Under the pieces are notes generated by a model, which was given only the letters and a program-made list of their open reading frames with translations, was not told where the DNA came from and did not search any database. From Natronohydrobacter sp. (GTDB lineage: Bacteria; Pseudomonadota; Alphaproteobacteria; Rhodobacterales; Rhodobacteraceae), in assembly GCA_020832555.1 (NCBI GenBank), contig JAFIEM010000001.1:110337-174336 (forward strand): a DNA stretch of 64,000 nucleotides, in the 5' to 3' direction. The position numbers were made by a program, and so were the translations under genes. Shown in pieces: positions 1 to 9,013 of the stretch (positions within the stretch are counted from its first letter, which is position 1; every line of letters begins with the position of its first letter).

Positions 1-482
1 AGACCCGCATCCGCCCGGTCGCGCTCGGCGCGCAGCATGTCGTGCAAGCCTCTGATCTTTTGGGCAATATCGCTCGCCGCCTGGATAGATTGTTGCAAGA
101 GAGCCGTCTGATCCGATTGAAGGCTGGCGCGTTGCAAGGCTGTTCCAAACCGAGAGATGCTTTGACCGAGGCTTCCGTCTTCGCCCGGCAGGCCGAACCC
201 GATTTCCATCTTCTGCCAGAACGCGCCAAGCAGATTGTCACCCATCGCCTGAGTGGTGGCCTGCCTCAAATCGCCAAGCAATCCGCGGTCCATGAGCCGA
301 GTGACGCCCGTCATGGCCACGCCGCTGCCTGTGTCACCCAGCACACGGGGTGCCTGAGTGAGCAACCGCACGCCGTAGGATTCGGTCTGCGCATTGGCGA
401 TGTTGTCAGCAACGATCCGGGCACCGCGCGCGGACAAGGTCAAACCGCTCAAGGCTGCGGAAAGGGCAAGCGAAAGCGACAT
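1..482 (-). CDS. flgK: flagellar hook-associated protein FlgK, N-terminal part (runs off window start)
   Basis: Reverse-strand reading from ATG at 482: MSLSLALSAALSGLTLSARGARIVADNIANAQTESYGVRLLTQAP..., the N-terminal rod/hook motif; lies directly downstream of flgE. Absent from the ORF track because it is truncated. Confidence 0.85.
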   Translation of the reverse strand, partial: MSLSLALSAALSGLTLSARGARIVADNIANAQTESYGVRLLTQAPRVLGDTGSGVAMTGVTRLMDRGLLGDLRQATTQAMGDNLLGAFWQKMEIGFGLPGEDGSLGQSISRFGTALQRASLQSDQTALLQQSIQAASDIAQKIRGLHDMLRAERDRADAG

Positions 483-505
483 TAGCAGGACCTCCTTGCT
501 TAGGT

Positions 506-1819
506 TCAACGTTTGATGTTCGTCGTCTCCTGGAACATCTCATCAACCGTCTGGATGACCTTTGCATTCGAGGAATAGGCGCGTTGGGTCTGGATGAGTC
601 CCGTCAGTTCCGCAGCAACATCGGTCGCGGATTCCTGCAATGCGAACCCGACAAACTCGCCCACTGGCCCATCACCGGCTTCCCACAAGAAGAAGGGTCC
701 GCTGTCGCGCGAAACCTGAAATGCCTGCGCGTTCCGGGCAGTCAAGCCATTGGGATTGGGCACATCGACAATCGGGATACGAAACAGTGTCCGGCGAAAG
801 CCCTGATCGTAAACTGCGTCAAGATTGCCATTGGCATCTACCATCAATCCGACAAGGTTGCCCGCGCCAAAACCGTTCTGTTCGATACCCGCAGGCGAGA
901 AACTTGCCCCGCGCTGCATGATGCCACCGCCTTCGCCGATACGTCCGATCGCGAACTGGATCTGCTGACCGCCTGCCTCTAGCATCATGTGACCTGCCGC
1001 CGGATCGTAGTCACCGCCTTCGATGCTTACACGGTCCACTGACAAAAGCGTGCCACCGCGTCCGGCTGAATCGTCGAACACGATGTCATATGTTCCCAGC
1101 GCTTCGCCGGTTTGAGCTTGCGAGAGTTGCAGACGCCAGCTGTTCGACGTAGCCGGCGGGGTCAGATTGGGCGTCATTTCAACGTCGATTGTCTGCGCAA
1201 GTCCCATTTCGTTAAAATACTCGACAGACATGCGCAGCGGTTCACCGGATGCCGTTGGCAAGGTGGCCGAGGCCGGAAGATTGACACCAAACCGGATATT
1301 CGTCGTCGCGACAAAGGATTGCTGGTTGGTTTCTATCTGGATCGGTCGCAGCCCTGCGGTACTGTCACGCGGAAAAACCGGGACCGTGCCATCGGGGTTG
1401 GCGGGCCAGCCCAGAAGCGTGTGACCCGCAGCATCCCGCAGATAGCCCTGTGCATCTTGCCGGAACGATCCCGTTGTGATCAGCAGCAAAGGTGCCGTGC
1501 CGTCCTGAAGTCGTGTTCCCAGTTCGGATGTCACAGGCAGAAAGCCGCGCCCGGAAATGGCGAGATCGGTTGAATTCTGCGTGCCGATCAACGAACCGCC
1601 CTGATCGACAAGGCGCTGCGTCGTCGTGCGTACACCCCCCGCAGTGTATGCCCCCTGTCCGGCGACGCCGGATCCCACGACCATCGAGTGAAATGACGTA
1701 TTGGCCCTTCGATACCCGTAAGTGGCTGAGTTCGCGATATTGTCCGAGATCGTGGCAAGCCTGGTCGCGTTGGCACGCAAGCCGGCCACACCGGCGTTCA
1801 TCGAGGAAGAAATGCTCAT
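506..1819 (-). CDS. flgE: flagellar hook protein FlgE
   Basis: MSISSSMNAGVAGLRANATRLATISDNIANSATYGYRRANTSFHSMV...; C-terminal LTGLIQTQRAYSSNAKVIQTVDEMFQETTNIKR typical of flagellar hook/rod proteins. ATG at 1819 has GGAG upstream; the track start at 1825 is GTG. Confidence 0.88.
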   Translation of the reverse strand: MSISSSMNAGVAGLRANATRLATISDNIANSATYGYRRANTSFHSMVVGSGVAGQGAYTAGGVRTTTQRLVDQGGSLIGTQNSTDLAISGRGFLPVTSELGTRLQDGTAPLLLITTGSFRQDAQGYLRDAAGHTLLGWPANPDGTVPVFPRDSTAGLRPIQIETNQQSFVATTNIRFGVNLPASATLPTASGEPLRMSVEYFNEMGLAQTIDVEMTPNLTPPATSNSWRLQLSQAQTGEALGTYDIVFDDSAGRGGTLLSVDRVSIEGGDYDPAAGHMMLEAGGQQIQFAIGRIGEGGGIMQRGASFSPAGIEQNGFGAGNLVGLMVDANGNLDAVYDQGFRRTLFRIPIVDVPNPNGLTARNAQAFQVSRDSGPFFLWEAGDGPVGEFVGFALQESATDVAAELTGLIQTQRAYSSNAKVIQTVDEMFQETTNIKR

Positions 1820-1888
1820 GTCCACTCCAATCCGAAGGTGATTCTCCAGATCAATCTGACCGCAAGCCCTTAATTTCCCGCTAAAGCG

Positions 1889-2677
1889 TCAGGGATTCTC
1901 TTGCCGAAGCAGCAGAACCAGTTCGATCCGGTTGTTTCGTGCCGCCGTTGCTGGACTGACCGAGGGCACGCGATCCGCATTTCCCGTGACACGATGAACG
2001 CGCAATTCGGGAAAGCCTGATGCTTCCATGAGATGCTTCATGGCTTCGGCACGTGCGATGGTCATCGTCCAGACGGGGTTTTCCAGGAATACTGCGGGAA
2101 AGCTGCGGGCGTGGGCGGCTATCGCGACGGGATTCGAGACCGTGAGGAAAGCTTCGGTGATTACATTCGTCAACAGGCGCAGGACCGGGCGGGGCTGATG
2201 TGTTTCGGCTTCGAACAGCGGGCGGCCATCAAGGTCGAACACCTCGATCAGCAGGCCCTCATCCGTCATCCGAATGGCGACATGCTCGAAAGCTTCTCCA
2301 AGGAGTTCATCTGTTGCAATCCTTGTCTCGAGCGACTCGACGACCAGTTCCAACAGTTCGAGATCCGCGCGATACCGTTCGCGCGTGGCGATGTCGTCGG
2401 TTATCGAGTCCACTAGGGACAGAGCAACCCCCCCGAACACGCCGTCGCTGCCGGCGGAATCCGACTGTATTGCGAATGTGGCCGAGAAATAATCCGCCAA
2501 GCCTTTGCGTTTTTCATCCTCAACCGAGCCCAATAGCCAAAGCATCAGGAAGAAGGCCATCATCGCGGTCACAAAATCCGCATAAGCCACTTTCCAGGCA
2601 CCACCATGATGCCCGTCGCCTGCCACCACGCGCTTGCGCTTGATGATTACAGGCCTGACATTGTCAGAACCTTTCAT
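1889..2677 (-). CDS. motB: flagellar motor protein MotB
   Basis: MKGSDNVRPVIIKRKRVVAGDGHHGGAWKVAYADFVTAMMAFFLMLWLLGS: MotB N-terminal TM with the AYADFVTAMMAFF motif; OmpA-like C-terminus ending NNRIELVLL. Confidence 0.88.
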   Translation of the reverse strand: MKGSDNVRPVIIKRKRVVAGDGHHGGAWKVAYADFVTAMMAFFLMLWLLGSVEDEKRKGLADYFSATFAIQSDSAGSDGVFGGVALSLVDSITDDIATRERYRADLELLELVVESLETRIATDELLGEAFEHVAIRMTDEGLLIEVFDLDGRPLFEAETHQPRPVLRLLTNVITEAFLTVSNPVAIAAHARSFPAVFLENPVWTMTIARAEAMKHLMEASGFPELRVHRVTGNADRVPSVSPATAARNNRIELVLLLRQENP

Positions 2678-2875
2678 TTGCCCACCCGAAATTTCACCCA
2701 AGCCCAGTATAAGCCTGGCGCCTGAATCAGAGGTTAATGGCGGGCTGATCCGGCCTTGATCCGATCACAAATGCATCAGAAACCGGGTTGCGCATCAATT
2801 TGTCACCATGACAGATCGCGAGAGGGGATTACAAATGCACAGAAGCCCGCTAAAATGAAAGAAAAAGAGGCAGTG

Positions 2876-3469
2876 ATGAGCAGAGTAATCCTATCGCTGA
2901 CAATCGTGTTGGCGCTTGCGGCTTGTGGGAGCAGGGGAGGTGGTAACTTCTCGGCCCCGCGCAATCTTGAAAACGCATGTCTGATGGAGCGTGAGCGACC
3001 GCAATATTTCGCGGCCATGCGTGCAACTGAGCGACGTTGGGGCATTCCGCTGCCTGTTCAAATGGCGATTATCCACGCTGAAAGTCGTTTCATCGGTGAT
3101 GCCAGAACACCGGTGCGTTATACCCTCGGCGTGATCCCGATGGGGCGCCAATCCTCGGCGCTGGGCTATTCACAGGCCCTCGACGGAACATGGGATGAAT
3201 ATGTGCGGGAAACCGGAAATCGCCGGGCCTCACGCACGAATATCGCGGATGCGACCGATTTTGTTGGCTGGTACAATAACAAGACACGCCAACGCAACGG
3301 GATCGCACTGACAGATGCGCGCAACCTTTACCTGGCCTATCACGAGGGTCACACGGGATTTGCACGCGGGTCTTACAATGCCAAACCCTGGCTGCTTGGA
3401 GTCGCGGATCGGGTCGCGTCGCGCGCAGCAATGTATGATCAGCAATTACGGTCCTGCGGTCGCCGTTGA
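2876..3469 (+). CDS. lipoprotein with lytic transglycosylase SLT-like domain
   Basis: MSRVILSLTIVLALAACGSRGGG lipobox; downstream WGIPLPVQMAIIHAESRF...ALGYSQALDGTWDEY...AYHEGHTGF resembles SLT lytic transglycosylases. Start chosen at the internal ATG 2876. Confidence 0.7.
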   Translation: MSRVILSLTIVLALAACGSRGGGNFSAPRNLENACLMERERPQYFAAMRATERRWGIPLPVQMAIIHAESRFIGDARTPVRYTLGVIPMGRQSSALGYSQALDGTWDEYVRETGNRRASRTNIADATDFVGWYNNKTRQRNGIALTDARNLYLAYHEGHTGFARGSYNAKPWLLGVADRVASRAAMYDQQLRSCGRR

Positions 3470-3808
3470 ACGATTTCTTTGCGCGTTCAGTGCTTTGTCG
3501 CCCGGCGTTAACGCGTCGGACGTCCTTTGCGTGTGGATGCGTGACAGGCGGATTGTGATACTGCGCGGCTCCTGCCAGTCGCGACGCCGCGCACGGACAG
3601 CCGAGATTGACAGATTTCTGATGGCATATCGCAGAGGCCACTCCACGCGACTTTGGGTCTGGTGCTCTTTGTGCGAGGAGCACCAGTCAAATGCGACCGA
3701 AGCGTTCTGGTAAGCCCTTCGTCAAAAAATCACCATCGTGCCGCATTTTTGACCAAACTGACCGCGACTTTGGGATCAGGAAATGGACGGCTCTAGAGGG
3801 AGTAGATT

Positions 3809-3982
3809 ATGTTCACGAGTGATGAAAACGGCGGAAACAAGATGGCAGGTTTCCTGAAAGGCTCGCTGTTCTCGCGTCAGAAAAGCGCCGGCGAGGCGCC
3901 CGATCAGATTGACATGCGTCTTGACATGCTGTCCGAAGGGCTGTCCGCCCGACTGCCGCAGCGCGGCTATATCAGACATTGA
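3809..3982 (+). CDS. small hypothetical protein (57 aa)
   Basis: ATG after GGGAG-type RBS (agagggagtagattATG): MFTSDENGGNKMAGFLKGSLFSRQKSAGEAPDQIDMRLDMLSEGLSARLPQRGYIRH; 3' end overlaps the convergent mipZ stop. Confidence 0.45.
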   Translation: MFTSDENGGNKMAGFLKGSLFSRQKSAGEAPDQIDMRLDMLSEGLSARLPQRGYIRH

Positions 3983-4781
3983 CTGTCAGATCCGGCAGTT
4001 CCAGAATCTTCATCAGTTCCCGCAACTCCTGACGGGCGGCGACATGTGACATGGTCATGCTTTCGCCGCCAGCATCCGCAAGGTCCAGAAGGGTCAGACC
4101 CTTGGGGAACAACTCGCGGAAGATCACGCGCTCACTGAAGCCTGGTGCCAGCCGGAAGCCGATACGGCGCGACAACTCTTCCAGCGCATCGCCGACCTTA
4201 CGCTTGTTGTGCATCGCGGTCGTCCCCATGCGATTGCGCAACACCACCCAGTTCAACGGTTTCAATCCTGCCTGAGCGCGCACCTGGCGCGCCTTCCAGA
4301 CCATTTCGGAATAGATCGACGGGGCAAGAACCTTGCCTGTCTCCGGATCGGTGCGCGCCAGAAGATCAAAGTCGATGAAGCTATCGTTGATCGGCGTGAT
4401 CAGGGTATCGGCGACAGAATGGGCAAACTGGCTGTAACGTGTATGCGATCCGGGGCAGTCAATGACGACGAAATCGCATTCGGGCGCAAGTTCTTCCAGC
4501 GCTGCTGCCATGCGCGCATCATGCAATTGCGGGCCTTCGGGCAGATCAAAGACTTTCGGATCGGGCAGGGGCATGTAGCGCGGCCCCGGCAGGCTGAGGC
4601 CAGCGCGCCCGGTCCAGTTGGCACGGTTCTCGATATAGCGCCCGAAGCTGAGCTGGCGCACATCCAGATCCATCGCGCCGACGCGCAGGCCCATCCGGGC
4701 CAGCGCCACCGAGACATGCATCGAGACCGTGGACTTGCCCGAACCGCCTTTTTCATTGCCCACCACGATGATATGCGCCAC
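3972..4781 (-). CDS. mipZ: MipZ/ParA-family division-site ATPase
   Basis: MAHIIVVGNEKGGSGKSTVSMHVSVALARMGLRVGAMDLDVRQLSFGRYIENR: deviant Walker A KGGSGKS and MipZ-like DLDVRQ.SFGRYIENR. Confidence 0.85.
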   Translation of the reverse strand: MAHIIVVGNEKGGSGKSTVSMHVSVALARMGLRVGAMDLDVRQLSFGRYIENRANWTGRAGLSLPGPRYMPLPDPKVFDLPEGPQLHDARMAAALEELAPECDFVVIDCPGSHTRYSQFAHSVADTLITPINDSFIDFDLLARTDPETGKVLAPSIYSEMVWKARQVRAQAGLKPLNWVVLRNRMGTTAMHNKRKVGDALEELSRRIGFRLAPGFSERVIFRELFPKGLTLLDLADAGGESMTMSHVAARQELRELMKILELPDLTVNV

Positions 4782-4886
4782 GCTTGATGCTCCTGTCCGT
4801 AAGCGGTTTTCCGCGTTTCATCTAGGCCGCGCGCGGCGTGGTTACAAGCCAAGACGCAAACCACGCCAAGATATTGTTATGGAATA

Positions 4887-4914
4887 GAAAAAGGCGCAGG
4901 GTTTCCCCTGCGCC
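4887..4914 (-). terminator. intrinsic terminator downstream of rpmE
   Basis: GGCGCAGGG-TTTC-CCCTGCGCC stem with adjacent A-run on + strand (T-run for minus transcript). Confidence 0.8.
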
Positions 4915-4937
4915 CATTCTGTCGGTCGGTCGGTTCC

Positions 4938-5159
4938 TCAGAAACCCAGACCAGCATACTTGTTCTTGAACTTCGACACCTTGCCGCCGGTATCCAGCAG
5001 GCGCGACGAGCCACCGGTCCAGGCCGGGTGCACGGTCGGATCGACGTCGAGCGACAGCGTGTCGCCTTCGGAGCCCCAGGTGGATTTCATCTGGATAACC
5101 GTGCCATCGGTCATCTTGACGTTGATCAGGTGGTAATCGGGATGCGTATCGGCTTTCAT
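4938..5159 (-). CDS. rpmE: 50S ribosomal protein L31
   Basis: [73 protein letters not shown]. Confidence 0.95.
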   Translation of the reverse strand: MKADTHPDYHLINVKMTDGTVIQMKSTWGSEGDTLSLDVDPTVHPAWTGGSSRLLDTGGKVSKFKNKYAGLGF

Positions 5160-5170
5160 CGCAGCGCTCC

Positions 5171-5551
5171 TCAGGCTTTCGCGTCCAGCGGACGGTAGTT
5201 CGTTTTCTCGGCGATCCGGGCAGATTTGCCACGGCGATCACGCAGATAATAGAGCTTCGCGCGGCGCACGCGGCCACGGCGCACGACTTCGATGCTGTCG
5301 ATATTGGTCGAATAGAGCGGGAACACGCGCTCCACACCTTCGCCGAAGGAAATCTTGCGCACGGTGAAGGATGCGCCGATGCCAGCGCCACCCTTGCGGC
5401 CGATGCAGACGCCTTCGAAATTCTGCACACGCGAACGGGTGCCTTCGGTCACTTTGTAACCGACGCGGATGGTGTCACCGGCCTTGAAATCCGGGATGGT
5501 CTTGCCAAGCTCTGCGATTTGCTCGGCTTCAATCTGTGCGATCAGGTTCAT
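5171..5551 (-). CDS. rplS: 50S ribosomal protein L19
   Basis: [113 protein letters not shown]; start trimmed to the internal ATG. Confidence 0.95.
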   Translation of the reverse strand: MNLIAQIEAEQIAELGKTIPDFKAGDTIRVGYKVTEGTRSRVQNFEGVCIGRKGGAGIGASFTVRKISFGEGVERVFPLYSTNIDSIEVVRRGRVRRAKLYYLRDRRGKSARIAEKTNYRPLDAKA

Positions 5552-5861
5552 CGCTGGTCCTCTGTACATGCACGCGGGTTTGCCCACGCTGGTGATGCTG
5601 GCCAAGAGCTCTGATCTTCGACCGGGTCCGGCTATTGCGCCCGTCAGAGATTGGTCACGCTTCTGGTCTTGCCTTGCGCTGTCCCGCAGCCTGCCGAAGC
5701 TCTCAGGTCAGGGAAAGGCGCGAGGTCCCACATGCCGAATCTGCGGCAGTGGACCGCGTCCTGTTACGGCGCGGCAGGGTTTGCGTCAAGCCAGTTAAGG
5801 CCAGTAACGCAAATACCCCGCAATGCCGTGCATCGCGGGGTAAGACTTTCGTGGGCCAGTA

Positions 5862-6224
5862 TCAGGCCAGAGCGGCTTTCGCCTTGGCCACGATCTGACC
5901 GAATGCATCGGGTTCGTGCACGGCAAGATCCGCCAGAACCTTGCGGTCCACTTCGATCCCGGCCAGGCCCAGAGCGTTGATGAAACGCGAATAGGTCAGA
6001 GAGGGATCAATCTCGCGGACAGCGGCGTTGATCCGCTGAATCCAGAGCGCGCGGAAATTGCGCTTGCGCACCTTGCGGTCGCGGGTCGCGTATTGGTTGG
6101 CTTTGTCCACAGCCTGCGTGGCAGTGCGGAAATTGCGCGAGCGCGCGCCATAATAGCCCTTCGCGGCCTTGATGACCTTGCGGTGACGGGCATGGGTGAC
6201 GGTGCCGGATTTGACTCGAGACAT
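5862..6224 (-). CDS. rplT: 50S ribosomal protein L20
   Basis: [68 protein letters not shown]. Confidence 0.95.
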   Translation of the reverse strand: MSRVKSGTVTHARHRKVIKAAKGYYGARSRNFRTATQAVDKANQYATRDRKVRKRNFRALWIQRINAAVREIDPSLTYSRFINALGLAGIEVDRKVLADLAVHEPDAFGQIVAKAKAALA

Positions 6225-6236
6225 GACAGCGGCTCC

Positions 6237-6437
6237 TTAGCGGTCGTAGGGCATGTATTTCTTGACGATACGCGAATCCTGATCCGACAGGATCGTGGTG
6301 CCGCGCGCGTCGCGAATGAACTTCTTGGTCCGTTTGATCATGCCGTGGCGTTTGCCGGCCTGACCTGCCTTGACCTTGCCAGAAGCGGTCATGGAGAAGC
6401 GCTTTTTCGCGCCCGATTTGGTCTTCATCTTGGGCAT
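6237..6437 (-). CDS. rpmI: 50S ribosomal protein L35
   Basis: [50 protein letters not shown]; upstream of rplT as usual. Confidence 0.95.
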   Translation of the reverse strand: MPKMKTKSGAKKRFSMTASGKVKAGQAGKRHGMIKRTKKFIRDARGTTILSDQDSRIVKKYMPYDR

Positions 6438-6552
6438 TTCAAACTCCTTTCACTGGAGGTTGGATCATGCGACTCGGCATGCCACATCGGCCGGACGCAT
6501 GTGTTTCGAGCGCGCCCGATAGCGCAGTTTCAAAGGCTTCGCAAGGGGCGCT

Positions 6553-6786
6553 TCACAAAAGAGCCAACAATCGTGCGATCACTCGGGTCACGATTTCCGG
6601 AACTTCCTTCAGCTCGAAAAGCCCTTGTGGTCGATCTCGTGCGACAAAAATCAACAGCGCAATCCCCGTCGAAACGAAAATGATCGCTATCACAGGGCGT
6701 CTGCTTTCGGTCCATGCCCCGATAAAGCTGACAAATGCCAGCAGTATCAGGCCGAGTCCGCCAAGGAAAAACAGGTCGTAATCCAT
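6553..6786 (-). CDS. small two-TM membrane protein, hypothetical
   Basis: MDYDLFFLGGLGLILLAFVSFIGAWTESRRPVIAIIFVSTGIALLIFVARDRPQGLF...: two hydrophobic segments; directly downstream of pyk on the same strand. Confidence 0.65.
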   Translation of the reverse strand: MDYDLFFLGGLGLILLAFVSFIGAWTESRRPVIAIIFVSTGIALLIFVARDRPQGLFELKEVPEIVTRVIARLLALL

Positions 6787-6813
6787 AACCTCGCGCCCAG
6801 ACTTCGCGAGAGC

Positions 6814-8274
6814 TTACTCTGGTTCGCCTTGCACGATCAAGTGTTCTGCGCAGGGCGCGACACGCAGGATATTCGTCGTGCCGGGCTGGTTGAACGGAAT
6901 ACCAGCAGTCACAAGGATCTGGTCGGTCTCTTTTGCGAAATCGTATCTCCGTGCGACGCGCACTGCGTTCAGGACGGCCTTCTTGAACCGTTCCACCTCG
7001 CCGGTCACGGTCTCGCAATGCACACCCCAGATCAGCGACAGGCGACGCGCGACGGGTTGGAACTGCGTGATCGCGATGATCGGCACATGCGGGCGCTCGC
7101 GCGCAACCAGATTGGCGGTGGTGCCGGATTGCGTGAAACAACAGATCGCGGCAATATCGGTCTTTTCAGCCAGTTCCCGTGCCGCCGCCACAATACCATC
7201 GGCAATCGTATGATGCTTTACCTTGCGCGAGGAATCGATGATCTCAATATAGGTTGGATCGCTTTCCACCTCGATGGCGACATTGTTCATCGTCGTAACC
7301 GCTTCGACCGGGTACTGGCCCGCTGCCGATTCGGCCGACAACATGACCGCATCCGCCCCTTCATAGATCGCCGTCGCCACGTCCGACACTTCAGCACGCG
7401 TGGGCATAGGGCTTTCGATCATGGACTCCAGCATCTGCGTCGCCACGATCACCGGCTTCGCGGCGGCGCGGGCGCGGCGCACCAGGCGCTTCTGAATGGG
7501 CGGCACATTCTGCACCGGCAATTCGACCCCCAGATCGCCACGCGCTACCATGATCCCATCAGAGACCGACAGGATCTCTTCAAAGGCCTTCACTGCGGCG
7601 GGCTTCTCGATCTTCGACATGATCGCGGCACGACCCTGTGCCAGTTCGCGCGCTTCCGACACATCCGAGGCACGCTGAACGAAGGACAGGGCCAGCCAGT
7701 CCACGCCAAGCCGACAGACAAATTCCAGATCCTTGCGGTCCTTGTCCGACAGCGCAGCCAAGGGCAGAACCACATCGGGCACGTTCACGCCCTTGCGATT
7801 CGAAATCGTGCCACCCACGGTCACAGTGCAATTGGCATGTTCTGCACTGCAATCATTGACCTTCATGCGGATCTTGCCATCGTTGACCAGAAGCTCTGCG
7901 CCCGGTTCCAGTGCCTTGAAAATCTCCGGGTGCGGCAGGTTCACGCGGGCCTGATCTCCGGGCGTCTTGTCCAGATCCATGCGGAACGCCTGCCCTTCGA
8001 CCAGATCAACAGCGTCATCTGCAAAAGTGCCGACGCGCAGTTTCGGGCCCTGAAGATCGGCCAGAATGCCGATCGGGCGACCCAGATCAGCCTCGACCTT
8101 GCGGATGATCGCATGGCGCGCGGCAATCTCGTCATGGCTGCCATGGCTCATGTTCAGCCGAAAGACATCCGCGCCTGCTTCAAAGAGTGTTCGGATCATC
8201 TCATAGGTGGAAGATGAGGGGCCAAGCGTGGCCACGATCTTGATCATTCGATGACGACGCAACGGAGTGGTCAT
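6814..8274 (-). CDS. pyk: pyruvate kinase
   Basis: MIKIVATLGPSSSTYEMIRTLFEAGADVFRLNMSHGSHDE...; MVARGDLGVELP and VIVATQMLESMIESPMPTRAEVSDVATAIYEGADAVMLSAESA signatures. Confidence 0.95.
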   Translation of the reverse strand: MTTPLRRHRMIKIVATLGPSSSTYEMIRTLFEAGADVFRLNMSHGSHDEIAARHAIIRKVEADLGRPIGILADLQGPKLRVGTFADDAVDLVEGQAFRMDLDKTPGDQARVNLPHPEIFKALEPGAELLVNDGKIRMKVNDCSAEHANCTVTVGGTISNRKGVNVPDVVLPLAALSDKDRKDLEFVCRLGVDWLALSFVQRASDVSEARELAQGRAAIMSKIEKPAAVKAFEEILSVSDGIMVARGDLGVELPVQNVPPIQKRLVRRARAAAKPVIVATQMLESMIESPMPTRAEVSDVATAIYEGADAVMLSAESAAGQYPVEAVTTMNNVAIEVESDPTYIEIIDSSRKVKHHTIADGIVAAARELAEKTDIAAICCFTQSGTTANLVARERPHVPIIAITQFQPVARRLSLIWGVHCETVTGEVERFKKAVLNAVRVARRYDFAKETDQILVTAGIPFNQPGTTNILRVAPCAEHLIVQGEPE

Positions 8275-8462
8275 TCAGAGTCCTTTCGCGCGGTGAGGCA
8301 CCGCAATGAGAGATGAATACAGGCGATGTATGACAGGTTTCCGGATTCCCGAAACCGTTAGCGCAAACAAATATCAGGTTCGGCACTGTTTGCAAGTGTG
8401 GCGAACCTTGACGCCGGATAGGTCAATGTTCAGGTTACACCCAGCCAAAAGAAAGGTGAACG

Positions 8463-8774
8463 ATGGATGACATGACCCGAACCGAACTGGAAGCCGCGGC
8501 ATTCCGCGCCCTTCTTGAACATCTGAATCGCCGAACAGACGTGCAAAATATCGACATGATGAACCTGGCCGGGTTCTGTCGCAACTGCCTGTCGCGCTGG
8601 TATCAGGAAGCCGCGAATGAACGCGGGGTCGAAATGGACAAGGATGCCGCGCGCGAAATCATCTATGGCATGCCCTATGCCGAATGGCGCGACAAGTTCC
8701 AGACCGAAGCCGGTGCAGACAAGCAGGCCGCATTTGAGAAGTCGTTTCAGGAGAATGTCGGACCGCGCGAATAG
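8463..8774 (+). CDS. DUF1244 family protein
   Basis: RRTDVQNIDMMNLAGFCRNCLSRWYQEAA...EMDKDAAREIIYGMPYAEWRDKFQ resembles DUF1244. Confidence 0.75.
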   Translation: MDDMTRTELEAAAFRALLEHLNRRTDVQNIDMMNLAGFCRNCLSRWYQEAANERGVEMDKDAAREIIYGMPYAEWRDKFQTEAGADKQAAFEKSFQENVGPRE

Positions 8775-9013
8775 TCGGGCACAACGTATGCTCGCTTTTG
8801 CGTTTCCCGCAGCGCTCGATTCGAGCGCGCACGGGTGACGAGTTGAATTGTTAAACTCAGAAACAGTTAATGAATATCAGGCAGGATTGATCCCGTGGTG
8901 TGAAGGAAAACCGCTCTGCTGCATGTGACGCAGAAAAACATTGGACAATAAAAGGTTAACCTGCTTCATCATGCAGATATTGCGACCAGTGGCTGGTTTT
9001 GGGGTATTGTGCC

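Noticed and set aside
42-485. 147-aa + strand ORF at window start
   Set aside because: Antisense to flgK, whose reverse-strand frame has a clear FlgK N-terminus; the + frame looks like GC-rich antisense noise.
6625-8217. 530-aa + strand ORF
   Set aside because: Antisense to pyruvate kinase; His/Arg/Asp-rich shadow ORF typical of high-GC genomes.
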